NCBI RefSeq assembly: GCF_958298935.1
Contig: NC_084942.1
Span: 5,215,501-5,279,500, forward strand
Origin: Phragmites australis
Taxonomy: Eukaryota > Streptophyta > Magnoliopsida > Poales > Poaceae
Reading direction: 5' to 3'
Length of the DNA: 64,000 bases
A program made the position numbers and the translations under genes. The notes beneath the pieces are model-generated. The model had not been told where the DNA came from. It searched no databases and saw only the letters and a program-made list of their open reading frames with translations. Positions 55,075-64,000 of this stretch are shown here, one piece after another; position 1 is the stretch's first letter, and every line of letters starts with the position of its first letter.

Positions 55075-58000
55075 ATGGGGCAGAAGAGGACAGTAACCCC
55101 TAAGAAACCAAAAGCAAGCAGGATGTCGGATGTTGCAATAGAGGCCTCCCCAGCACAGAGGACGCTTACAATAGAGGCCTCCCCGGCACAGAGGTCGCTT
55201 GCAGAAGAGGATGGAAGCAGGAGGTCGAATAGGGACCAAAGCCCTCACCAGCCGTCCTCCTCCGACAGCAGCAAAAGCTCGGGCTCGTATCACAGCCCGA
55301 GCCCTGTTCCGTGCGATCGGGAGATCCAACATCGGGAAAGTGACAACGGGTACGATCCCGCCGAAGAGGTATTTTGTTGAGTCAATGCATTTTATACTTC
55401 TTAAATGGAGGAATATCTTCTGTTCATGTCAACTCTCCTTTTTTTCTCTCTAGAGGGTGAGGGTGCAAAGATCTTCGCGTCGATCATCTGCGCCACAACC
55501 CACCACTACATCTGTGCCCGAAACTTCGGGTCCCTCTGGGCCGACGCTGAAACGAAGAAGGGGCGAGCGTAGCAGAAACAAGTTGTTGTCCGGCATTTAT
55601 ACAATAACAGAGGTCGGTGTTGAAGGAGAGCCTGTTACACCTCGTGAGGCCTGCGCCAAATTCCGCAACAGTTGCGGATTCTTTGTCAAGGAGTACGTCC
55701 CAATCACTGTAACTGATTGGCGGTTGGTGTCGGATGAGACGAAGGAGTTCCTGTGGGCAACATTGCAGAGAACCATCTGATTCCCCTAGGGAACAGAGGA
55801 AGCAGCCAAACAAAATGCATTGAAAACTATGGGAAAGGGCTTCCGGGGCTGGAAGAGTGAGCTCAATAAGGAATTCGTGAAGAAGAATCTGGTACCCTTT
55901 AATAAATACGGAAAGATTACGCCAGAGCAATGGGCAGAGTTTGTTAGGCAGAAGACCACACCTGATGCCATCAAACTGGGTGAATCGTTCAAGCACCTTG
56001 CAAAGAAGAACAAGCACCACCATCACCTGGGCTCATCTGGGTACGCCCCCAAAATTCCTGAGTAGAGGAGGCAAGAAGAAGAGGCTGCTCGGGCTGGGAA
56101 ACCCAACCCTTTAGAAAATTGTGACGAGCGAAGCAGGAACTGGGTCTACGCTCGGTCACAATGAACCGAGTCTGGGGACTTAGCCTTCAATAGCCCCGAG
56201 ACCATGGAGGTGACCCAGACCATCCAAGGGCTTGCTAAGGAAGGGTCTCTAGAGCCCGACAGGGAGAATGACCTGCTTACCAAGGCCCTGGGGAACAAGG
56301 AACACCCGGGTCGCACTCGAGGCATCAGATCAAAAGTGGGCTAGAAGCATGGGTTCCCAGACGATGCGGGCCAGTACAAGACCCGTAATAGATATAAGAA
56401 GACCCTAGAGGAACAGATACAAGAACAAGTTAAGGTCGAATTCATGAAGATGTGGAATGAAAAGGAGAAGGAAAGGGCGGCATTAATGCTGATAGAGCAA
56501 CCAACCAGCCCAGGATTTCGGAGCAGCGTCGGGTCCACACATTTCGATAGCCAGAGATATCCTGTGGATGAAATCACAGAGGCTACCCCTTGCATTCTTC
56601 ATGTTCCGATCGGCAAGGGAGACTTCATTGTCGAGGCTGCCACTGGCCAGGCCATTCTAGGCCATGTGTTTCACAGTCAAGATATTCCGGCCGGTTACGC
56701 CAAGGTACAAGTGGACTCGGTGCGGCCAGTTTTTATGAAGTACAAGCTTGAAATCAGCACACCTGAGGGTATTGAGATTCTCGATGAGACTGTTGAAAAC
56801 TTCATTCTGTGGCCCAGACAGGATATCATATTCAGCTGTAAGAAGTCACAATCGCCAGCGTCACGCCTGTCCCAACACCCAGCATCTCTGCCTTAGGCAC
56901 CTCTGCCCCAGAGCCAACCCACTCTGACTCCGGCACCTCTGCCCCAGAGCCAACCCGCTCTGCCTCAGGCACCTCAGCCCCAGAGCCAACCCACTTCGCC
57001 TCAGGCACCTCAGCCCCCGCGTCAACCCTCTTCGCCTCAGGCACCGTCGCCCCCGCGCCCGGTATCTCCGCCGCAGGCAACTTCGCATCGTGCTTCACCG
57101 TCTACAACTTAGGCACCTCCACCTCCAGTGTCTCCGACTCCGGCATCTCCGCCTCCGGCACATCCATCACCTGAGCATCGGAGAGTTCCTACAATGATTA
57201 CCCCATATGAGAAGATTGATCTACCTGATCCGATGAAGAGGTGGCTTCTGTCCTCGTCAAAACCAAAGGCATCATCCGCTCAGGAATCTCCAGCGAAGGG
57301 CGATCTCACGAAAGAGATTGTCAAAGTATTAAGTACCTCACGGATAGATTTCGTGCCTACACTGGATGTTCCCGAAAAATATGAGCATGGCAAGCCATTT
57401 CTGCCATCGTTTCAACTCCAAGAAGGTCCGTGGGAGATGAGGAAATTCCACGAATGGTACATGAGGGCATGTCGCGCGGGGCTCTCCATAATCACTGCTT
57501 CTGTCCCCGCTATCGTTTATCTAAGCGGAGACAACTACCTCATGTTGGATTTTAAGGACATGCACGCTTTGTTCCGTCTCGACAAACTTGACGTCAATCT
57601 CATAAGCGTGTGGTGCCTGTAAGTGCCAACAATCTAACCCTACGTTCATATATGTACCAATATATGCTATAGAAGCTAATGACTATTGACTTGTTCTGTA
57701 GGATGCAATTTAACGATGCGAAAAAGTTGAAGAGGCATGTCGGATTCATTGATCCGCAACGAATTTCTCAGCCCAACATGGTCATGAACATAAGGACTGA
57801 TGATACTAGGATTAAGGGGAAGAGTAAAAAGGATAAAGCACGGGTCATACAAGAAGCAACCAAAACAAAAAGGCTCGAAATGTCAACCTACATAGGAAGG
57901 GCTATGCTAGAAATGCAGGACAAGGACTGCATCTTCGCTCCCTACAACTTTAAGTAAGTGTGATACGTTATGAATCTAACATAAGTGTTCAACTTAGTTG

Positions 58001-58752
58001 ATCGATCAAGAATCTAACATAAGTATTCATGTAGCGATCACTATATTTGTATAATGCTGATGCCGAAGTCGAGCAGACTCGTGGTCCTTGACTCTGCCGA
58101 TTTCCAACAAAAATCCTACCAATATTTCATTGACGTTATACAGAGGTAAAGGAAATCCCCCATACTTAAAATTCTTATACATTATTTATGAATTGATAAT
58201 TACTTGTTGGCATTCGAATAGGGCCTACAAGTGGTACGTAACGAAAGGTGGGATACACGATACGGACAAGCCGGATGCGATGACGGTCCGTACACACTTT
58301 CCGGCAATAACACAACTTCTAATTCTTGTATCCCACTATTAATGACGAAGAGTTTTATTGAACTAACGACTACGTTGCGTTTTTATTTGTAGTGCCACAA
58401 GCAAGGTTTCAATACCATTCTTTGTGGATACTATGTTTGTCAATTTCTTAGGATAAACGGGAGGTACACAACGAACCCTGAGGACGTAAGACATCATTGC
58501 GCCTGCACATTCTTATTTGGTTATGTTTCCGTTGTCAGTAGTGTTTTAACTCTTTTAGTTGTGTTTTCAAACCAAGCAAGGATGATCCAATGTGCCAACC
58601 AAGCTCTCACCGACAAAGAAATCCAAAACGTCCAACGTGACATGTGCCGGTTTATTATGCACGAAGTCATCCACAAGAACGGTAGATTCTTTGATCGCGG
58701 AGGCGAATTAGCTAGCCATCCGAGACTTTGTGTGTGGGAGAGCGACTCTTAG
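55075..58752 (+). pseudogene. Second CACTA gene with Ulp1-like protease domain
   Basis: Exons 55075-55368 and 55454-57619 share one frame. Then come 57702-57953, 58036-58146, one starting at 58222, one near 58393-58480, and a last ending TAG 58752. The N-terminal part is Ser/Arg-rich. A transposase_24-like region spans about 55590-56500 (KTMGKGFRGWKSELNKEFV, PEQWAEFV). A 12-residue Pro/Gln repeat lies at 56897-57100. The C-terminus resembles Ulp1 cysteine proteases: His in DHYICIMLM (58040), Asp in LVVLDSADF, then HKQGFNTILCGYYVC with the nucleophile Cys. Stops at 55778, 55787, 56063, 56162, 56341, 56894 and 57110 break the frame. Related proteases occur in many plant CACTA elements. Their substrate is unknown. 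Confidence 0.8.
56897..57100 (+). repeat. 36-bp coding repeat (Pro/Gln)
   Basis: Five to six units of 36 bp encode APLPQSQPTLTP-like 12-residue repeats inside the second CACTA gene. Units drift toward the 3' side. Confidence 0.85.
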
Positions 58753-58899
58753 CTATATAGGCTTGTGATGTTGTAAATATTATTGTACTTGTGTTAAATA
58801 TTGAAATATGTGATGCTATTTATATTGTTATTGAAACTGTGTAAAATCTGGATGGAATAAAATATATTCTAATTATTTTTTTGAAATAAATACATATCA

Positions 58900-59135
58900 C
58901 AAGCGGTTCTCATACGAAACCGCCTGTGGAAATCTTTATATCTAAGGCGGTAGCTAATGTGGACCGCCTGTGGAAATCGATTTCCACAGGCGGTTGGCTT
59001 AATAAACCGCCTCTGGAAAGACCGCCTGTGGAAATCGATTTCCACAGGCGGTCACTTTTGCGCCTGTGGAAATCGGCCTTCGGTCGCAGGCGGGTGCGCT
59101 AAACGCCTGTGAAAAGGCGTTTCCACCCGCCTGTA
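58900..59135. repeat. CACTA subterminal repeats, right cluster
   Basis: Inverted ACAGGCGGT/ACCGCCTGT pairs with GGAAATCGATTTCC-type spacers, ending about 20 bp before the right TIR. Confidence 0.85.
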
Positions 59136-59156
59136 CAGTATCGTTCTGTACTAGTG

Positions 59157-59159
59157 AGC
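59157..59159. repeat. Target duplication of large CACTA, right
   Basis: AGC, identical to 47794-47796. Confidence 0.85.
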
Positions 59160-60350
59160 CTCAATTACTGAGAAATTCACTCAAACATTGTACCTAATTC
59201 TACCGGACTGTTTCAATCCGTATAGCGACTTCTTCAATTGTATACTATAAAGGTGTCTATTTCTTATGTTCTGATTCAGCAATGGTATCATTCAGGTACC
59301 TTCATATAAATATTCGAATCAAGGCTCCCATAAAGATATACACTCACAACATCCATCAATTTCATTTTTAACTTCATGTTGACTGCCATCGAGATTAAAT
59401 ATCTAAAAGTAATGTCACCCATCACTAGGGAATATGTTTCTTCATAATCAATGTCTGGTCGTTGAGTGAAACCTTATGCAACTAGTCATACTTTATACCT
59501 CACAATTTTATTCCTTTCATTCCTTTTACAAACAAAAACTCACTTATATCCTACTGGTTTGATGTGGAGAGGTGTGCGGCATACTGGTCCAAAAACCTCT
59601 CTTTTGTTCAGGGACAACAGTTTAGCTGTTATTGCCTTCTACTAGTCTTCCCAATCTGATCTTATTCTACATTGAGTGAGCGATGCAGGCTTAGGATCAT
59701 GATCTATAACTGTGGTAATTTTATTTGTGAAGCATATGACAACTATTGTGGTTGCTCTATTATAGGATCCCCTGAATTCACATAGATTATTGCTATTTCA
59801 TTATGAGTTGCACTTTTAGGTGCTTCTACATCTTATTCTTCATTATTTCTTACTGCAGGAGTATGGTCTTTTAGTTTACCAGTATTAATTTCAGCGCGCG
59901 TATTTTTTATGGTTTCTTCCTGCGTGGGAAGATTAAAATCTGGTATGCATATTTCCTTAGGTTCCAAACCATTGTCAGGTCTCAACTGGCTCCCATTCTT
60001 CTTCCTTTGGGGTATTTTTATGATCGGTTGTGGTAAGCTCTCATTCCCTACTTTCAGAAGGCGTCTTCAGCTATTTGGGACTTGAGGAACCGAATTTCTT
60101 GTCCTTTTATTATTTTTTTGAGCTCCTAGGACAAGATAAGGGGTATCTTCTTCTGGGACTTCCACCCTATCCGGAGAATTACTTGCAGGAACATGCGACT
60201 TAATCACACTCTTCAAATCACAAAAATGACCAGTCAAACTGTTTCCTAATTTACGCAAATTGATAATTTTCTGTACTTCATCATTTGCTTCACTAGTGCG
60301 AGGATCATGCACTGCAATTCCTTTGATCTGCCAAATAATTTTGCAACATT
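59160..60350 (-). pseudogene. Copia reverse transcriptase, N-terminal part
   Basis: Low-quality copia reverse transcriptase and linker sequence in shifting frames, following the integrase end. The ORF at 60067-60405 includes the linker RTSEANDEVQKIINLRKL and an acidic VEVPEEDTPYLVLG. The catalytic YVDD lies on the other side of the CACTA at 47711-47722. Many stops are present. Confidence 0.6.
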
Positions 60351-61237
60351 TTTCATCCAAGGGTATATTTCCTCCCCCTAATGACAAAAAAAATATTTTC
60401 AACAAAAATGCAGTCAGCGAAGTGACCTGTATGCAAATTTTCAGTTATTGGTTCTAAATATCGGATTATAGATGTAGCCTCATAACCGACATATATTCCA
60501 ACTTTTCGCAAATGTCCCATAGTGGTTTGCTGTGGCAGCTGTATTGGCACATAAACCATACATCCAAATTTGCGTAAATGGGAAAATTTCAAAATTACCT
60601 CTTGCAATAGTTACATAGGTGAATGGATGCTATAGAAGGATGGTCTATAATTAATGAGAGCTGTCACATGTAAGACTGCATGTCTCTAACGTGTAGCGGG
60701 CTAATTACAATGCTACAATAAAGGTCTAGCAATAAATTTTATTCTTTTAATCAATGCTTTGGCTAGTCCATTATTAGTGTGGACGTGTGGTACATAATGT
60801 TCGATTTTAATTCCCATACAAGTGCAATAATCATCGAACGCTTTAGAAATAAATTCTCCAGCATTATCCACTCTAATGGATTTCACTTGATGGTCAGAAA
60901 AATTATTCCTGATTTATATGATCTGCAAGATCAACTTAGCAAAGGCATGGTTACAGATAAATAGACATACATGTGACCACATTGAGGATGTGTCTATAGA
61001 TACCATAAATTATCGAAACGAGCTAGAAAGTGGCTGAATAGGACCACAAATATCCCCTGGATTCGGTCCAGGAATGCAGGGATTTCATCATATATCTTTA
61101 AGGTAGATGGTCTTATTATTAATTTCTCGGTAGCACATGCAGGGCAACAGAAAATTCTTTACATTTATGCCATAACCTTGTGAGTTAGTAATTATGTTCC
61201 TAATCATTCTAAGACTATTATGATCTAATCTATGATG
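60351..61237 (-). pseudogene. Copia integrase
   Basis: The ORF at 60353-60607 shows HLRKFGCMVYVPIQLPQQTT, VGIYVGYEATSIIRYLEP and HFADCIFVEN, typical of the copia integrase C-terminus. Upstream (60780-60900), frames show an integrase-core-like VDNAGEFISKAF-type block (catalytic Asp) before it decays. Stops and indels are common. Confidence 0.75.
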
Positions 61238-61690
61238 TCATAGGAAGAATAATTCTGCATTACGAAACACAGTCTTCAAGATAGTGAACACTTTAGGTGT
61301 TTTAATGCGAGTGTAGTACAAGCCACTGCTCATGGAGGGAAGTTTTTCTAGTATTTTCACTTCACTATCACGCTTAGTGATGAGTAGGTACTCCCTACCA
61401 TCTTCTTCACCAGTTTCTACATTGAAACGGTTAGCGTGAATATCTTTAAAACTTAAGAGATTTCTTGTAAATTCAGGGTATAACAATGCTTCTTCAATAT
61501 AGAAAGTAGTTCCCATCGGTAGTATGACAGTGGCTCTTCCATAACCTACTATGCACTTATCACTACCAGTGAAAGTCATCATTTTTTTAGAGCAATTTCT
61601 AATATACTGAAAATACACATTTTCTCTTACGATGGTGTTTGTGGCTCCACTATCCATAATACACACTTCCTCCATATGGACATCACACAT
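61238..61690 (-). pseudogene. Copia protease and pre-integrase domain
   Basis: The protease active site reads IMDSGATNTIV near residues 12-22, with the Asp-Ser-Gly triad intact. Further blocks are IVGYGRATVILPMGTTFYIE and NLLSFKDIHANRFNVETGEE. A GAG-pre-integrase start (SGLYYTRI) follows near residue 122. The ORF itself has no internal stop, but neighbours in the polyprotein are broken. Confidence 0.82.
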
Positions 61691-62945
61691 ATTTTATAAA
61701 TAAAGCATTCAATCATTTACATGCGAAGAAGTAGCAATGAGACTAAATGCTTTATTAACTATCAAAAAATATTATTTACAGCTAAGCTTACTCTTCTAAA
61801 GTTTATATTTATTCATTCAATCCTCCTAAATTTAGCAACTAAGTAAATGGCTAATTACTCTAATTCTAGATAGAGTCTACGAAATATCCGGTCACTTCAT
61901 CTATAATGGCTTTCTTTTTCACTTCATCCTTCATGGCATCTTCTATGGCAGTGGAGGCGGGCAAAGTATAGACCTCCAAATCCTTCATTGGAAGGTCTTT
62001 TATTACCATTGTGGGAGCATCATCAACTTTCATACGAGATGTTTCTCTTTCAATTATTGCTGCTTTGTCCACTTCCATCCCCACTGCAATGGTGAGGTGT
62101 GCTTCTGGCTGCTCCTTTTTCTTCTTTCAATATGCTTCCACAACATGCTTTGGTGCCATGTAGATTCAGGATCAATGGTCCCAAACACCGCACTTATAGC
62201 ATGTTAATTTCTACTCATCATATGGTTTGACTTCTTTCTTTGTCTTACCATTATCATCACCACGCTTGACCTTGTCAACCACCACTTTCCTTCCTCCCTT
62301 CCTCGGCTTCTTATTGCAGTTCTTACGTACTTTGAAAGAGTTGTGATTGACTTCTAGGCCACAGCTCTTTCATTGCAGTTGGGATAAGAAGTTCTTGTTT
62401 ATGACTTTATCGTGAACTTCATGAAGCTGCAACACATCAATTAGTTCAAAATACTTCTTGTATTTTGACTGACAGTGATTGTGTGCGGATTTTGCCACAT
62501 TTGGGTGGAAAGTGGAGAGAGTCTTCTCAATTTTCTCCTCTTATGTGACCTCTTCCCCACAGAGACATAAGTGTGAAAATGCGGTGCAGCACGAAGTTGT
62601 ACTCTCTTAGTCACAGAAATAGAGCCGGACCCATTCTTACTCCGCAAGAGGCTTGATGGTGTACTTAAGGCGCTCAAAATGCTTTTACAGTGCATTCCAT
62701 AGTGCCTTAGCGCTGGTCATTGCCATGTACTCATCCTTCAAAGTAGGGGAGAGATGGTGGTGGAGAAAATAAAGTGTCTGATCATTCTTATCCTCTGTGG
62801 AAACCATTGTACTACTTGTTCCTATGCCAATGGCAGCGCGATGCCTTTTCGCCCCAAGTACAATCCTAACATCCGGCGTCCAAGTGAGATAGTTGCGGCC
62901 ATCTGCACTAAGCTCAGTGAACTTCTTATTTGTGATGCAAGCCAT
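61691..62945 (-). pseudogene. Copia gag
   Basis: Gag probably starts at ATG 62945: MACITNKKFTELSADGRNYL, a usual copia gag opening, then TWTPDVRIVLGAKR and HHLSPTLKDEYMAMTSAKAL before the first break at 62685. Later frames (about 62440-62640 and 61866-62300) include a C-terminal segment with a zinc-knuckle-like CYKCG-type stretch near 62190-62215. It is frameshifted several times. It would form the particle shell. Confidence 0.75.
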
Positions 62946-63390
62946 CTACATATTTAAATGACATAAATATTACTACTAGTAAAGTTGCATCATGTTACTA
63001 AATTGGATTACTGCAAAAAATTTCAACATTATTTTCTATGCTATTATTCGAATTTTAATGAATGTAAATGCATAACATGCAATTTAAACAGTAAAAATAA
63101 TCATATAATTAAATACTACATAATTGCTAAAACAGATGTAAAATTAAAATTCTAGAAGTACTTCTATGCAAAAATAGAGCCTCTAGATAATTTTCAGAAC
63201 AACCAAGGGCCTAAATGCAAAAAACAGTGACTGTACTCAATTAATAGAAAGTTCTAGGGGCTAAACGTAAACTTTCAGATTTTTTCTTTTCTCTTTTATT
63301 TCCATCGGTTTTTCTTCCTTTATTGGGCTAGCTTGCTAGTATTGGGCCGGCCCAACCCATTAGGTCTGCATGCCTCTTATACATGGGGCA
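62946..63390 (-). promoter_or_regulatory. Leader and promoter-like region upstream of copia gag
   Basis: On the minus strand ATGTATAAGAGG (63373-63384) is a TATA-like box about 430 bp before gag. The leader between is AT-rich with no ORF. A TTTTTTGCAG acceptor-like site lies near 63013. No primer-binding site was recognised, so the LTR edge cannot be set. Confidence 0.4.
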
Positions 63391-64000
63391 GCTAGAAACC
63401 CAAGCCGCCACCTATACCGGCGGCCTACCAAGGGCGGCGGTCAAGCTGAGGCGGTGCGGTGGCCATCGGCCCATAGCCAGCACACGATGCGCGGTGTCTG
63501 GCATGGTGCGCCCTGACGCGGCCCACGGTCGGTGCTCTGGGGAGTCCATTAGCTGATTCATGATCGACACGGCGAGCATCGGCGAGCAGCGACTATCTAG
63601 CAGTCACTGAGTCGAAGGCCGGTGTGGTGGCCATCAGCTAGCCTGGCATTGCGACGTACTGACCAGCCGACATTGTGACCATCTGCGACGCAAGACAGGC
63701 GCACAACGGACGATGATCCGACCGCTTGTGGGTGACGCGGTACTCCTATAGGGGCCACAATGGCGTGCCATCAAACCAGTGGTATAGAGCGCCCATGCAG
63801 GGGTGGTCTGGCGGTGGAGGCAGATGACGGTGCGGTGAGCACTAGCGGGAAGGCTGTTAGCTTCATGCCAGTGATGTGCCATGCATCCTTTTTTTTCTCT
63901 TTCGATATGTGGCACTCGCCTTCAAGCCACCACATTCTTGTGCAGAGGGACGGCCGCCAGATTCCAACCAGCAGCGTGGTGACAACTGTGGGACCTACCA
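63391..64000. other. GC-rich sequence, unrecognised
   Basis: GC-rich with GGCGGC and CGGTG repeats. Short ORFs (63634-63915, minus) have no recognised domain. It may be the U3 part of the copia 5' LTR or adjacent repeat sequence. Confidence 0.35.

Larger units (their letters stand above)
47797..59156 (+). mobile_element. CACTA (En/Spm) transposon with two genes, 11.36 kb
   Basis: The left TIR starts CACTACTACAAAACC. The right end reversed starts CACTAGTACAGAA. Both flanks carry AGC. Subterminal repeats based on ACAGGCGGT/ACCGCCTGT fill 47845-48125 and 58900-59135, and a third cluster lies at 52310-52470. It holds a TNP2-like transposase gene (48748-52075) and a second gene with a Ulp1-like protease domain (52490-58752), both on the plus strand and both with nonsense codons. 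It is inserted in copia reverse transcriptase. Confidence 0.92.
44841..63400 (-). mobile_element. Ty1/copia retrotransposon split by two CACTA elements
   Basis: Minus-strand order is: promoter-like region (63380), gag (62945-61866), protease (61690-61238), integrase (about 61200-60350), reverse transcriptase (to 59160, then 47796-47471), RNase H (47470-47274, then 45812-45200), and an LTR-like end (about 45170-44841). Two CACTA insertions interrupt it, one in reverse transcriptase and one at the start of RNase H. Outer limits are estimates because no complete LTR pair is visible. Confidence 0.72.

Overview
This is nuclear DNA from a plant, almost certainly a grass (Poaceae). The evidence is the GT-AG spliced eIF2-gamma gene, a Tat-lineage Ty3 element with an antisense 'gypsy-type transposon' ORF, a TNP2-type CACTA element with a Ulp1-protease second gene, and Mutator-like elements (MULEs). 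I cannot name the species. About nine tenths of the window is transposable elements, many nested. All coordinates and repeat comparisons were read by eye.

Layout. 1-3350 holds a MITE fragment, one copy of a repeat seen again at 42998-44010, and decayed MULE sequence (GRF zinc finger plus transposase C-terminus, minus strand). 3390-5950 looks like a long LTR in minus orientation. 6336 to about 23530 is a decayed Ty3/gypsy element (minus strand, iMet-type primer site), split inside gag by a complete 12.6 kb Tat-type element (8325-20928, 5-bp target duplication ATACC). About 23570-29435 is a decayed Ty1/copia element (plus strand), itself split by a 1.7 kb insertion with an 8-bp direct repeat. 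30500-33450 holds a degenerate copy of a mitochondrial-type ribosomal protein uS17 gene. 33600-33990 is a foldback repeat.

35348-38770 (plus a 5' leader exon near 39209) is the one clear host gene: eIF2-gamma, minus strand, eight coding exons, 464 codons, uninterrupted. Its promoter side abuts a MULE (39514-42693) with terminal inverted repeats of about 600 bp. The MULE carries a broken GRF zinc-finger gene on the plus strand and a truncated transposase on the minus strand, facing each other.

About 44800 to 63400 is a Ty1/copia element (minus strand) interrupted twice: by a 1.46 kb non-autonomous CACTA (45816-47273) and by an 11.36 kb CACTA (47797-59156, TSD AGC). The larger CACTA carries a TNP2-like transposase gene and a second gene ending in a Ulp1-like cysteine protease domain. 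Three clusters of the same inverted motif lie at its two ends and just before the second gene.

Most element genes are broken by nonsense codons or frameshifts. The best candidates for new biology are the pairing of GRF zinc fingers with MULE transposases (seen twice), the antisense gene with its own TATA box in the Tat element, the hairpin arrays in its LTRs, and the internal motif cluster in the CACTA element.
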